A stretch of 64,000 nucleotides of DNA from Actinoallomurus iriomotensis (GTDB taxonomy: Bacteria; Actinomycetota; Actinomycetes; Streptosporangiales; Streptosporangiaceae): contig NZ_BSTJ01000001.1 in assembly GCF_030269445.1 (NCBI RefSeq), positions 1,141,898 through 1,205,897 on the forward strand. Direction: 5' to 3'. Below, piece after piece: positions 8,022 through 16,100 of the stretch; the stretch's first letter is position 1; each line of letters starts with the position of its first letter. Below the pieces are notes generated by a model. The model made no database searches. It saw nothing but the letters and a program-made list of their open reading frames with translations, and was not told where the DNA came from. The translations under genes and the position numbers were made by a program.

Positions 8022-9235
8022 TCCGCGCTTATAAGTTCCTCTTGCGTCCGACGGCCCGTCAGACGGTCGTGCTGGGTGAGATGCTGCGGGATCACCGTTC
8101 GCTGTACAACGCCGCTTTGGAACACCGTCGTACGGCCTACCGCAGGGCGGGTGTGACGGTCCGCTACGGCGAGCAGTCGGCGGAGCTGAAGGCGATCCGT
8201 GCGGATGACCCCGACGGTCAGGGCCGGTGGTCGTTCTCCTCCCAGCAGGCCACGCTGCGTCGCTTGGACAAGGCGTTCGCCGCGTTCTTCCGCCGGATCA
8301 AGGCCGGGCAGACGCCGGGCTACCCACGGTTCAAAGGGTCCGGGCACTTCGACACCGTCGTCTTCCCCAAGGACGGCGACGGCTGCCGCTGGGACTCCAG
8401 CCCCCACGCCACCCAGGCCCGGGTACGCCTGCAAAGTGTCGGGCATGTGCGCGTACACCAGCACCGGCCCGTACGGGGCCGCGTGAAAACGATCAGCGTC
8501 AAGCGTGAGGGCAAACGCTGGTACATCGTCCTGGCCTGTGACGACGTCCCCGCCGAACCGCTCGCGCCCACCGGCGCCCTCGTCGGTATCGACATGGGGA
8601 CGACGCACTTTTTGACCACCTCCGGCGGCGCCCATGTCGCCAACCCGAAGTTCTTTGCGACGGTAGCCGGTGAACTCGCCGAAGCCCAGCGGCACCTCGC
8701 GACGTTCCCCGAACGCACCCGGCGACGCACCAAGGCCCAGCGCGCCGCCGCCCGGAAGGTCGCCAAGCTGCATGCCAAGATCCGGCGACAGCGACTCGAC
8801 TTCCACCACAAGACCGCCCGCGCGCTGGTCCGTGACCACGACGTGATCGCCCACGAGCGACTGAACACAGCGGGCATGACCCGCGCACCCAAACCCAAAC
8901 CCGACCCTGAAAACGATGGCGCGTTCCTGCCCAACGGCGCCGCCGCCAAGGCCGGGCTCAACCGCACCATCCTCGACGCGGGCTGGGGACAGTTCCTCCG
9001 AATCCTGGCCGACAAGGCTGAAAGCGCCGGTCGGCTCGTGATCCCGGTGAACGCCCGCAACACCTCCCGCACCTGCCCGCCCTCGGCTGGAGGCTGCGGG
9101 CACGTCAGCGCGAACAACCGCCTCACCCAAGCCAAGTTCCAGTGCACGGCGTGCGGCTTCACCGCCAACGCGGACCACGTCGGCGCGACGAACATCCTCA
9201 ACAGGGCCGGGCTGGCCCTCTGCGACGCGGCCTAG
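8018..9235 (+). CDS. tnpB: RNA-guided endonuclease TnpB (IS200/IS605 accessory protein)
   Basis: 405 residues from the GTG at 8018, preceded by AAGAGG. The N-terminal helix-turn-helix region is AYKFLLRPTARQ. The RuvC-like nuclease motifs are all visible: GIDMGTTHFLT (Asp), AHERLNTAGM (Glu) and NADHVGATNIL (Asp). Between motifs II and III is a four-Cys zinc finger (RTCPP...GCGHV...QCTACG), with an unusual CPPSAGGCG spacing. TnpB proteins are guided by an RNA from the element's right end and cut the donor-joint site; this activity is inferred from the family. Confidence 0.92.
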   Translation: MIRAYKFLLRPTARQTVVLGEMLRDHRSLYNAALEHRRTAYRRAGVTVRYGEQSAELKAIRADDPDGQGRWSFSSQQATLRRLDKAFAAFFRRIKAGQTPGYPRFKGSGHFDTVVFPKDGDGCRWDSSPHATQARVRLQSVGHVRVHQHRPVRGRVKTISVKREGKRWYIVLACDDVPAEPLAPTGALVGIDMGTTHFLTTSGGAHVANPKFFATVAGELAEAQRHLATFPERTRRRTKAQRAAARKVAKLHAKIRRQRLDFHHKTARALVRDHDVIAHERLNTAGMTRAPKPKPDPENDGAFLPNGAAAKAGLNRTILDAGWGQFLRILADKAESAGRLVIPVNARNTSRTCPPSAGGCGHVSANNRLTQAKFQCTACGFTANADHVGATNILNRAGLALCDAA

Positions 9236-9280
9236 CCACACCCGCAGGAAGCCCGCGCGTTCCCGCGTGAGTGGAGTCAC
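9236..9280 (+). other. Putative IS right end / 3' end of TnpB guide RNA scaffold
   Basis: Downstream of the tnpB stop is a hairpin with arms 9254-9259 and 9264-9269 around TTCC, followed by TGGAGTCAC ending at 9280. In TnpB systems the guide RNA overlaps the 3' end of tnpB and the right end, and the guide itself is the flanking host sequence, here starting at about 9281. Boundaries are inferred by analogy. Confidence 0.4.
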
Positions 9281-9293
9281 GACGTCCAGTGAA

Positions 9294-10109
9294 TCAGCGG
9301 TCGAGGCCGAGCACCATCTGCGGCTTGGCGATCACATGATCGGCGCGCAGCGGGCGTACGGCGGTGCCGATGGCGAAGAACTCCATCGTGTGGCCGCCCC
9401 ACTGGTGGTGGAACTGGTCCAGGTACACGCCGACGACGCCCTCCGCGTGCAGCGCCTGACCCTCGGCCTGCATGCGGCTCATCGCCAGCTCCCGCGCGTC
9501 GTACAGGGCCTGGGTGAACTCCGGGATCTCGACGTTCTGCCCCATGCTGCCCAGCACCGACCCGAGCCGCCGGTGGGCGACGTGGTACACGCACGTGCCC
9601 ATGACCATGCCCAGCGGCGCGTAGCCCGCCTGGATGAGGGTCCAGAAGTCCTGGCCGTTCAGGTCGGAGGTGAACGGCTGGTTCTTGTTGTTGCGCCAGT
9701 TCTGCGAGGTGTCGTCGGCCTTGACCGCGGTGCCGATGGCGATGAACTCGGCGATGTCGCTGCCGAAGTCACGGAACTCCACGCGCAGGCGCACCCCGAC
9801 GATGCCGTCCGCGCCGAGCTGGTCGGCCTCGGCCTCCATGCGGGTCATCGCCAGCTCACGCGCGTGGTACATCGCGCCGGAGAGCTGGTCCAGCTCCATG
9901 TTCTTGCTCCACCGGCCGACCTGGATGCCGACGTGGTAGATCGAGCTGCCCAGCACCAGGCCGAGCGGCCGGAAGCCCGCCTCGCGGACCAGCAGGAACT
10001 CGTTGACGGACAGGTCGCTGGTGAACAGTGACCCGGGGGCGCCCGGCCGCAGCTCGGCGAGGCGCGCCATCGCGTCGGCGGGGACCCCCTGGGAAATGGG
10101 ATCGGTCAT
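9294..10109 (-). CDS. Tandem YbjQ-like (heavy-metal-binding domain) protein A
   Basis: 271 residues from the ATG at 10109, chosen for its strong GAAGGAGGTCAC leader. Two YbjQ-like repeats are evident: FTSDLSVNEFLLVREAGFRP...LGSSIYHVG and FTSDLNGQDFWTLIQAGYAP...MGTCVYHVA. Each is followed by ARELAM(T/S)RM(E/Q)AE and a Gly-rich G-x-V-G-V strand, then FIAIGTAV or FFAIGTAV. YbjQ is a small pentameric beta protein of unknown function in Gammaproteobacteria; the doubled form probably builds a similar ring from fewer chains. It lies 73 bp downstream of a paralogue on the same strand and abuts the IS right end. Confidence 0.75.
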   Translation of the reverse strand: MTDPISQGVPADAMARLAELRPGAPGSLFTSDLSVNEFLLVREAGFRPLGLVLGSSIYHVGIQVGRWSKNMELDQLSGAMYHARELAMTRMEAEADQLGADGIVGVRLRVEFRDFGSDIAEFIAIGTAVKADDTSQNWRNNKNQPFTSDLNGQDFWTLIQAGYAPLGMVMGTCVYHVAHRRLGSVLGSMGQNVEIPEFTQALYDARELAMSRMQAEGQALHAEGVVGVYLDQFHHQWGGHTMEFFAIGTAVRPLRADHVIAKPQMVLGLDR

Positions 10110-10182
10110 GTGACCTCCTTCGTCGGCCTCATGACCAACGGTGCTGTGCTTGCCGGTTCCCTCGCTTCGCTCGGTCATGTGG

Positions 10183-11055
10183 CTACAACCTCATGATCGT
10201 CAGCGAGGAGGGCGGATGGTGGGAGGTGCGGAACTCGGCGACGGCGGTGCCGATGATCGTCGTCTCGACGACGTGGTCGTGCTGGTGGTCGTTGTAGGAG
10301 CATTCGCGCTCGCGTACGCGCAGGTCGATGCCGGACACCACGACGCCGTCGGCGCCCGTACGCGCGGTGTCGGACAGGAAGTGCCCGCGCGCCTCGTGCC
10401 GGGTGACCGAGACGAGCTCGGTCCAGCCCATGACCTCCTGGGCGGGGGCGAACGTCCCGGTCGACCAGCCGGTGCGCCAGTCGTCGTGGCGTACGCCCAC
10501 CGAGGCGCCCATCACGAGGTCGACCGGCACCCAGCCGGCCTGGATGAGCTTGGCGAAGTCCTGGCCGCTCAGATGGGACAGGAAGACCCGGCCGGGCCGT
10601 ACGGGACCGACCGCGCGCACGGCCGTGCCGACCGCCTGGAACTCCAGGTGGTGTGAGGCGCCCTGGAACGGAGCGATGGTCAGCTCGACCGCGACGACGC
10701 CGTCGCCGCCGAGCGCCGCGCACTCCGCGGCCATGCGGCTCATCGCGGTGTGCCGGGCGCGGTAGAGCGTGTCGACGTAGGTGCCGTATCCGCCCCAGGC
10801 CCCCTGCATGCCCGAGGTGACGGTGACGGCGGCGCCCGACCCGAACAGCCCGCTGCGGTAACCGCAGTCGACCCTCGCGCCGTACCACCAGCCGAGGTTG
10901 TGGACCGTGCTGCCCATCACCTGGCCGACCGGTTCGAACCCGATGGCGCGCAGTCCGGCGAACTCACCGACGCTCAGGCTGGAGGTCCACGTGCCGGCCT
11001 GCCGTGCCTGGCCGAGCCGGGCCATGGCCGCCGGCGGCAACTGCGGCTGGACCAC
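10183..11055 (-). CDS. Tandem YbjQ-like protein B, paralogue of the downstream gene
   Basis: About 290 residues. A GTG at 11061 is possible, but AGGAGG lies 5 nt before the GTG at 11055, which is therefore preferred. As in its neighbour there are two repeats: TSSLSVGEFAGLRAIGFEPV...MGSTVHNLG and LSHLSGQDFAKLIQAGWVPV...MGASVGVRH. Each is followed by a helix (ARHTAMSRMAAE in the first) and a strand ending QAVGTAV or TIIGTAV. The two genes clearly arose by duplication but have diverged strongly. The C-terminus is longer and His-rich (SYNDHQHDHVVE). It is 67 bp downstream of the crotonase gene. Confidence 0.72.
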   Translation of the reverse strand: MVQPQLPPAAMARLGQARQAGTWTSSLSVGEFAGLRAIGFEPVGQVMGSTVHNLGWWYGARVDCGYRSGLFGSGAAVTVTSGMQGAWGGYGTYVDTLYRARHTAMSRMAAECAALGGDGVVAVELTIAPFQGASHHLEFQAVGTAVRAVGPVRPGRVFLSHLSGQDFAKLIQAGWVPVDLVMGASVGVRHDDWRTGWSTGTFAPAQEVMGWTELVSVTRHEARGHFLSDTARTGADGVVVSGIDLRVRERECSYNDHQHDHVVETTIIGTAVAEFRTSHHPPSSLTIMRL

Positions 11056-11122
11056 GCTCACCTCCTGAGTCTTCGGTACGGGTCCACGACGTGTGACGTA
11101 CGGGCCGGGAGGCAGGTTCCGG

Positions 11123-11902
11123 TCAGCGGCCGACGAACTTCGCCTTTCCCGGTCCTTCCTCCACGAAGCTGCGCATCCCGATCTTCTGGTCCTCGGTGGC
11201 GAACAGGGCGGAGAAGTGCAGCCGCTCGATCTCCAGACCGGTGGCGAGGTCGACCTCCAGGCCCGCGTCGACGGCCTCCTTGGCGGCGCGCAGCGCGGCC
11301 GCGGGCCCGCCGGCGTACCGCGCGGCCAGCTCCTTGGCGGCCTCGTACACCCGGTCGTCCGGCACGACCTTGTCCACGAGCCCGAGGTCGAGCGCCTCGT
11401 CCGCCGGGACGTGGCGGCCGGTGAAGATCAGATCCTTGGCGCGGGACGGGCCGATCAGCCGCGGCAGCCGCTGCGTGCCGCCCGCGCCGGGGATGACGCC
11501 GAGCAGGATCTCCGGCTGGCCGACCTTGGCCGACTCGCCGGCGACCCGGAAGTCGGCGCACAGCGCGAGTTCGAGCCCGCCGCCGAGCGCGTAACCGGTG
11601 ATCGCGGCCACGACGGGCGCGCCGATCCCGGCGACGGCGTCCAGCGCGCCCTGCAGGGCGCGGCAGTGCCCGGCCGCCTCGACGTAGGAGAGCTCGGCCA
11701 TCTCCTTGATGTCCGCGCCGGCCGCGAAGACCCGCTCGCCGCCGTAGAGGATCACGGCGCGCACGGCCGGGTCGGCGTCGGCGGCGCGCGCGGCCTCGGC
11801 CAGCTCGTCGCGCAGCCGGGCGTTGATGGCGTTCATCTTCGGCCGGTCCAGCCGGATCGTCGCCACCCCATCGGCGACCTCGAGACGCACGAACTCCCCC
11901 AC
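11123..11902 (-). CDS. Enoyl-CoA hydratase/isomerase (crotonase) family protein
   Basis: 259 residues from the GTG at 11902, with GGAGGGG just upstream. Crotonase landmarks are FAAGADIKEM and GGGLELALCADFRVA (oxyanion hole and first catalytic Glu region), then PEILLGVIPGAGGTQRLPR with the second Glu. Both catalytic acids are present, so hydratase activity in fatty-acid beta-oxidation is likely. The C-terminus ends in EGPGKAKFVGR, typical for actinobacterial EchA proteins. It may be cotranscribed with the two YbjQ-like genes, although a functional link is not obvious. Confidence 0.9.
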   Translation of the reverse strand: MGEFVRLEVADGVATIRLDRPKMNAINARLRDELAEAARAADADPAVRAVILYGGERVFAAGADIKEMAELSYVEAAGHCRALQGALDAVAGIGAPVVAAITGYALGGGLELALCADFRVAGESAKVGQPEILLGVIPGAGGTQRLPRLIGPSRAKDLIFTGRHVPADEALDLGLVDKVVPDDRVYEAAKELAARYAGGPAAALRAAKEAVDAGLEVDLATGLEIERLHFSALFATEDQKIGMRSFVEEGPGKAKFVGR

Positions 11903-12071
11903 GGCCCCTCCAAACGATCGACTGCGCTGCGTCCGCGAGCCTAACGCGCGGCGCCTCTCGGCGTAGCGGCACGTCAACCCCGACGGCCGCGAGCGGTCAC
12001 CTCTTCCGTCAAGGCGTCCGTGGTCGCTAGGGTTCAGCCGCTCATCCTTGATCATTGAATGGAACACCGCC

Positions 12072-13085
12072 ATGCCGGGCGACCCCGACCACCTCCTCTT
12101 CGACGAGGACTTCGTCAAGAACGCAGCGTTCACCGAACCCTCGGCGCGGGAACGCGGCAAGCGCCCCGGATGGCGGAAGCGCCGGCGGCTCGCCCGCGCG
12201 GAACGGCGGCGACGGCGCGCGATGAAACGGCAGCGGCGCGGCTCCCGGCTGAAGACGACCGGCACGGTGCTCGCGGTCCTCGTCGCGCTCGCCGCGGTCG
12301 GCGCGCTCGGCTGGAAGGTCCGCGGCGGCCGGGGGCTGTCCCCGGAGACGACGCCGGTCCGGCGGGGCGCGGTGCCGACACTGCGCGCCGCCGACCCGTT
12401 CGAGGGCTCGCCCGCCGCCGCGTACGCCGACGGCGCCGCCGGCATCACGCCGCCGGCCGCGACCGCGACGGGCGGCCTGTCCGCGCGCGACGTCGAGGCG
12501 GCGTACGCGAGAACCCGGAAGCGCCTCGTCGCGGCGGGGCTGGACCGGCCGACGCTGCTCGGCGGCAGTCCGGACGCCTTCGCCCGCGCGGTCGGCCCGG
12601 ACGAGCGGTCGTACTTCGTCACCAACCTCAACAACCCCGACCTCGACAAGCGCACCCGCTCGTGGGTCGTGACGTTCGCGCCGAACACCGCCGCGCTCTC
12701 CGGCCCGGTCATCAAGGTGCACGGCACCATGTCGGCGCACCCGTCGGCCGTGAACCACCTCCGCGGCGCGGGTGTGCGGTTCGACTACCTGTTCGTCTAT
12801 CCGATCGAACGCCCCGGCTCCCCCGCCACGCTGGAGCGGCTCGTGGTGCGGCTCAGCGGCGAGGTCCTCTTCTATTCGAGCGGCGGCACCCTGCACAGCC
12901 ACACGTCGCGTTGGGAGTTCTTCTCCGACCCGGCCCGGTGCGACGTACGTGACGGGTTCATCCATCCGGCCTATCACGACTCCGCGCCGGAGCGGTCGCC
13001 CGGGACCGGCCCGGCGCACGACCCGTACGACCAGTCCCAGCCGATGCCGGGCGACGAGAAGTGCCTCCGCTCGTCCGGAACCTGA
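12072..13085 (+). CDS. Membrane-anchored hypothetical protein upstream of the Snf2 helicase
   Basis: 337 residues from the ATG at 12072 (MPGDPDHLLFDEDFV). A very basic segment (residues about 35-65, WRKRRRLARAERRRRR) precedes one transmembrane helix (TVLAVLVALAAVGALGW), giving a cytosolic N-terminus and an extracytoplasmic C-terminal domain of about 250 residues. The outer domain has strands VRFDYLFVYPIERPG and VVRLSGEVLFYSSGG and two Cys, possibly a disulfide. The family was not recognised. It ends 80 bp before the helicase gene on the same strand. Confidence 0.75.
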   Translation: MPGDPDHLLFDEDFVKNAAFTEPSARERGKRPGWRKRRRLARAERRRRRAMKRQRRGSRLKTTGTVLAVLVALAAVGALGWKVRGGRGLSPETTPVRRGAVPTLRAADPFEGSPAAAYADGAAGITPPAATATGGLSARDVEAAYARTRKRLVAAGLDRPTLLGGSPDAFARAVGPDERSYFVTNLNNPDLDKRTRSWVVTFAPNTAALSGPVIKVHGTMSAHPSAVNHLRGAGVRFDYLFVYPIERPGSPATLERLVVRLSGEVLFYSSGGTLHSHTSRWEFFSDPARCDVRDGFIHPAYHDSAPERSPGTGPAHDPYDQSQPMPGDEKCLRSSGT

Positions 13086-13165
13086 CCCGTACGCCGTCAC
13101 GGACCGCGGGCGTCGGAGGCTGCTGGTAGCTTCGCCGGGGTCCGTCACGTTGGGAGGCACGGGGG

Positions 13166-16100
13166 ATGCTGGTCGCGCACGCCACCTGGCACGGTGGTGC
13201 GCTGTGCCTGTGGGCGGAGGATCTTGCGCTGCCGGCGACCACGCGTGTCCGCGTCACTCCACGGCCGCACCCGTTCGCCGCGGCCGACTTCACCGGCACC
13301 TCGTACGCGCCGCTCACCGCCGGGGCCATGCGGGTCACGCTGTCCCTGCTCCTGCCCGGTTCGGCCGACGGCCCGCTGCCCTCACCGGAGCTGGCCCGCG
13401 AGCCGTCGGCCAAGCGTCCCGCCGCCCACGTGTGGCGGGTGCCGGCGCTGGCCCTCGACCCGTTCGCCGCGATGGCCCTGCTCTCCTCCACCGGCGAGGC
13501 CGACGACGTCGTACGCGGCTCCGACCTGCGGTTCTTCGCACTCGTCGCCGACGAGGCGGTGCACCTCGCCGGGCGCGGCCGGGTGCTGCCCGCGCTCCTG
13601 CGCGAGGACGGCGACCTGACCGCCCGCTGGCGGCCGGTGGTCACCGGCGCGGACGCCGAGCGGTTCCGCGAGCTGGCCCGCGCGATGCCGCCCGCCTGCC
13701 GCGCCGCCGACGGCGGCCGTCCCGCGGCGGAGCTGCTGCTGGAGGCGCTGACCGGCCTGGCCGACGCGGCGGTGCGCGGCATCGTCCCGCACCCGCTGCT
13801 GGCCGACCGCACCGGCCGGGTGCCCGACCGGCTGCCGCTCGCCGAGCGCTGGGCGGCGGCGCTGACCGGCCCGGATCCGTCCGTGGCGCGCGAGCCGGGC
13901 GACGACCCGGCCACTCTCGGCGCCGCCCTCGACGACTGGGCGGCGGCCGCGAGCCGTCCGTCGGGCCCGCTGCGCGTCTGCTTCCGGCTCACCGAGCCGC
14001 CCGAGGACGATCCCGGCGGGCCGTGGTCGGTGCAGTTCGCGCTGCAGGGCACCGACGACCCGAGCCTCTACGTCCCGGCCGCCGCGATCTGGACCGGCGA
14101 GGTCACCTCGGTCGCCGACGCCGAGGAGACGCTCCTCGCGGGCCTGGGCCGCGCGCTGCGGCTCTATCCCCGCATCGCCGACGCGCTGCGGATGGCCACG
14201 CCGACGAGCGTCACCACGGACGCCGCGGGCGCGTTCGCGTTCCTGCGCGAGGTCGCGCCGCTGCTGTCGGCGGCCGGGTTCGGCGTGCAGCTGCCCCAGT
14301 GGGCCGGGCGGGCACGGCTCGGCATGAAGCTGACGACGCGCACCAAGACCGAGTCCTCGGGCGCCACCGTCTCCTCTGGGTTCGGCCTCGGCGACCTCGT
14401 CGACTTCCGGTGGGACCTGGCGGTCGAGGGCGAGGACATCACCGAGGAGGAGCTGGCCGAGCTGGCCCGGCTCAAGGCGCCGCTGGTCCGGCTGCGCGGC
14501 CGCTGGGTGGAGCTGGACGACGCGCAGCTCCGCGCGGCGCTGGAGTTCCTCAGCCGGGGCCGCGAGGGAGAGATGAGCGCGGCCCAGGCCGTACGCGCCG
14601 CCATCCACGCGGGCGACGACACACTGCCGCTGCTGGAGATCGACGCCGACGGCGCGTTGGGCGACCTGCTGTCCGGCGAGGCCGACCGCCGCCTGGAGCC
14701 GATCCCCACCCCGGAGGGCTTCGAGGGCACCCTGCGCCCGTACCAGGAACGCGGCCTGGCCTGGCTGTCCTTTTTGGACAGCTTGGGGCTAGGTGCGGTG
14801 CTTGCGGACGACATGGGACTCGGAAAGTGTTTGCTACCAGAAACGCCTGTTTTGTCGAACGGGGCATTGATCAAAGCGAAGGACATGTGGGCCCGCTTCG
14901 CCGGTCCGATCGAGCCGGATGGAGAGGGCGAGTGGGCCCAGCCTACACAGCGGTTGACGACGAACTCTCTCGACGGCAACGGTCAGGTCGTTGAAACCGA
15001 GATATGCCGACTATATCGGCAGCACATTCGTGAGCCCGTCCGCCGCATCAGCCTTTCCGATGGCAGCTCGATCATGGTGACGCGACGCCATCGGCTAATG
15101 GGACGCGACGGCTGGACGAATGATCTCAAGCCCGGCGACCGCGTATGCGTACCGGCGCGCCTTCTCCACGTCGGCCGATCAGTCGACCCGGATCTAACGA
15201 TTCTTCTCGCCTGGCAGATCAGCGAGGGGTACGAAGGCGACGGCTGGGTACTGCGCATCACCCAGAAAAAGAGCGAGGTACTTGACGATCTCCATCAGCG
15301 CCTACTCCGGGTGGGACACCGGTTCGATCTCAAGCTGAACACACCGAGAATACTGGAGCCGGATACCCACCACTCCTGTCCGACGCTGCGAATGCACAGT
15401 AAGTCGTACGCCTATTTCCTTGAAGAACTCGGATACCGCTGGGGCCGCGTGGCGGCCCACAAGAAGATCCCTGACTTCATCGTCTCAGCGGACGATGACA
15501 CACTTCGCCTCTTTCTCCGCCACTATTTCGCCGCCGAGGGATCAGTCGGTACTCGGACCCGCCTTATAGAGATCGCCTCAGCATCCCCGCTCTTGATGCA
15601 GCAACTGGCAACGATGCTCAGACGGTTCGGCATATGGTTGCGCATCTCAATCAGGATGAACTGTGCCACCAATGGAACGAGGACCAAACGACCATACGCC
15701 ATCGGACTTATCGGCGGGTCGAGCGCTCGGCTCTTCCGCGAGTACATCGGCATCGCCGATCCAGAAAAGCAGGAAAAGCTCGACAGGATCTGCGAACTCC
15801 CTGCGAACACTAACGTCGAAGGCATACCCGGAAGTGATCTGCTGTCCGCAGCTCACACCCTCACCGGGCTTCCGATGCGGCATTTCGGCGTGAAGCCGGT
15901 GTACTTCGACGGCAGCCAGGAGCTTTCCAAGAACTCGGCAAAGGCTGTCGTCGGAGCGATGGACCGAGTCCTCGACGGCCGGGCTCTGGCCGAGTACTCC
16001 GCCCTCCCCAAGAGCAGGTGGACTGCCGCGACACTCGCCGCGTACGCGCGACTGGACCGCGACAGGTTGATCGCCATCCGCGAAACGTTGAACGACCGAG

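Larger units (their letters stand above)
7701..9280 (+). mobile_element. IS200/IS605-type element, tnpA truncated
   Basis: The element consists of the palindrome cluster, a remnant of a Y1 transposase gene, a full-length tnpB, and a right-end hairpin followed by TGGAGTCAC at about 9280. Without an intact tnpA it cannot mobilise by itself but could move in trans. It is inserted between the 5' end of the 128-aa gene and the 3' end of a YbjQ-like gene. No target duplication is expected for this family. The left boundary is approximate. Confidence 0.7.

Noticed and set aside
7301-9280. A 662-codon minus-strand frame spanning the IS element and the 128-aa gene
   Set aside because: Most of it is antisense to tnpB; only the final 128 codons have a good start and ribosome site.
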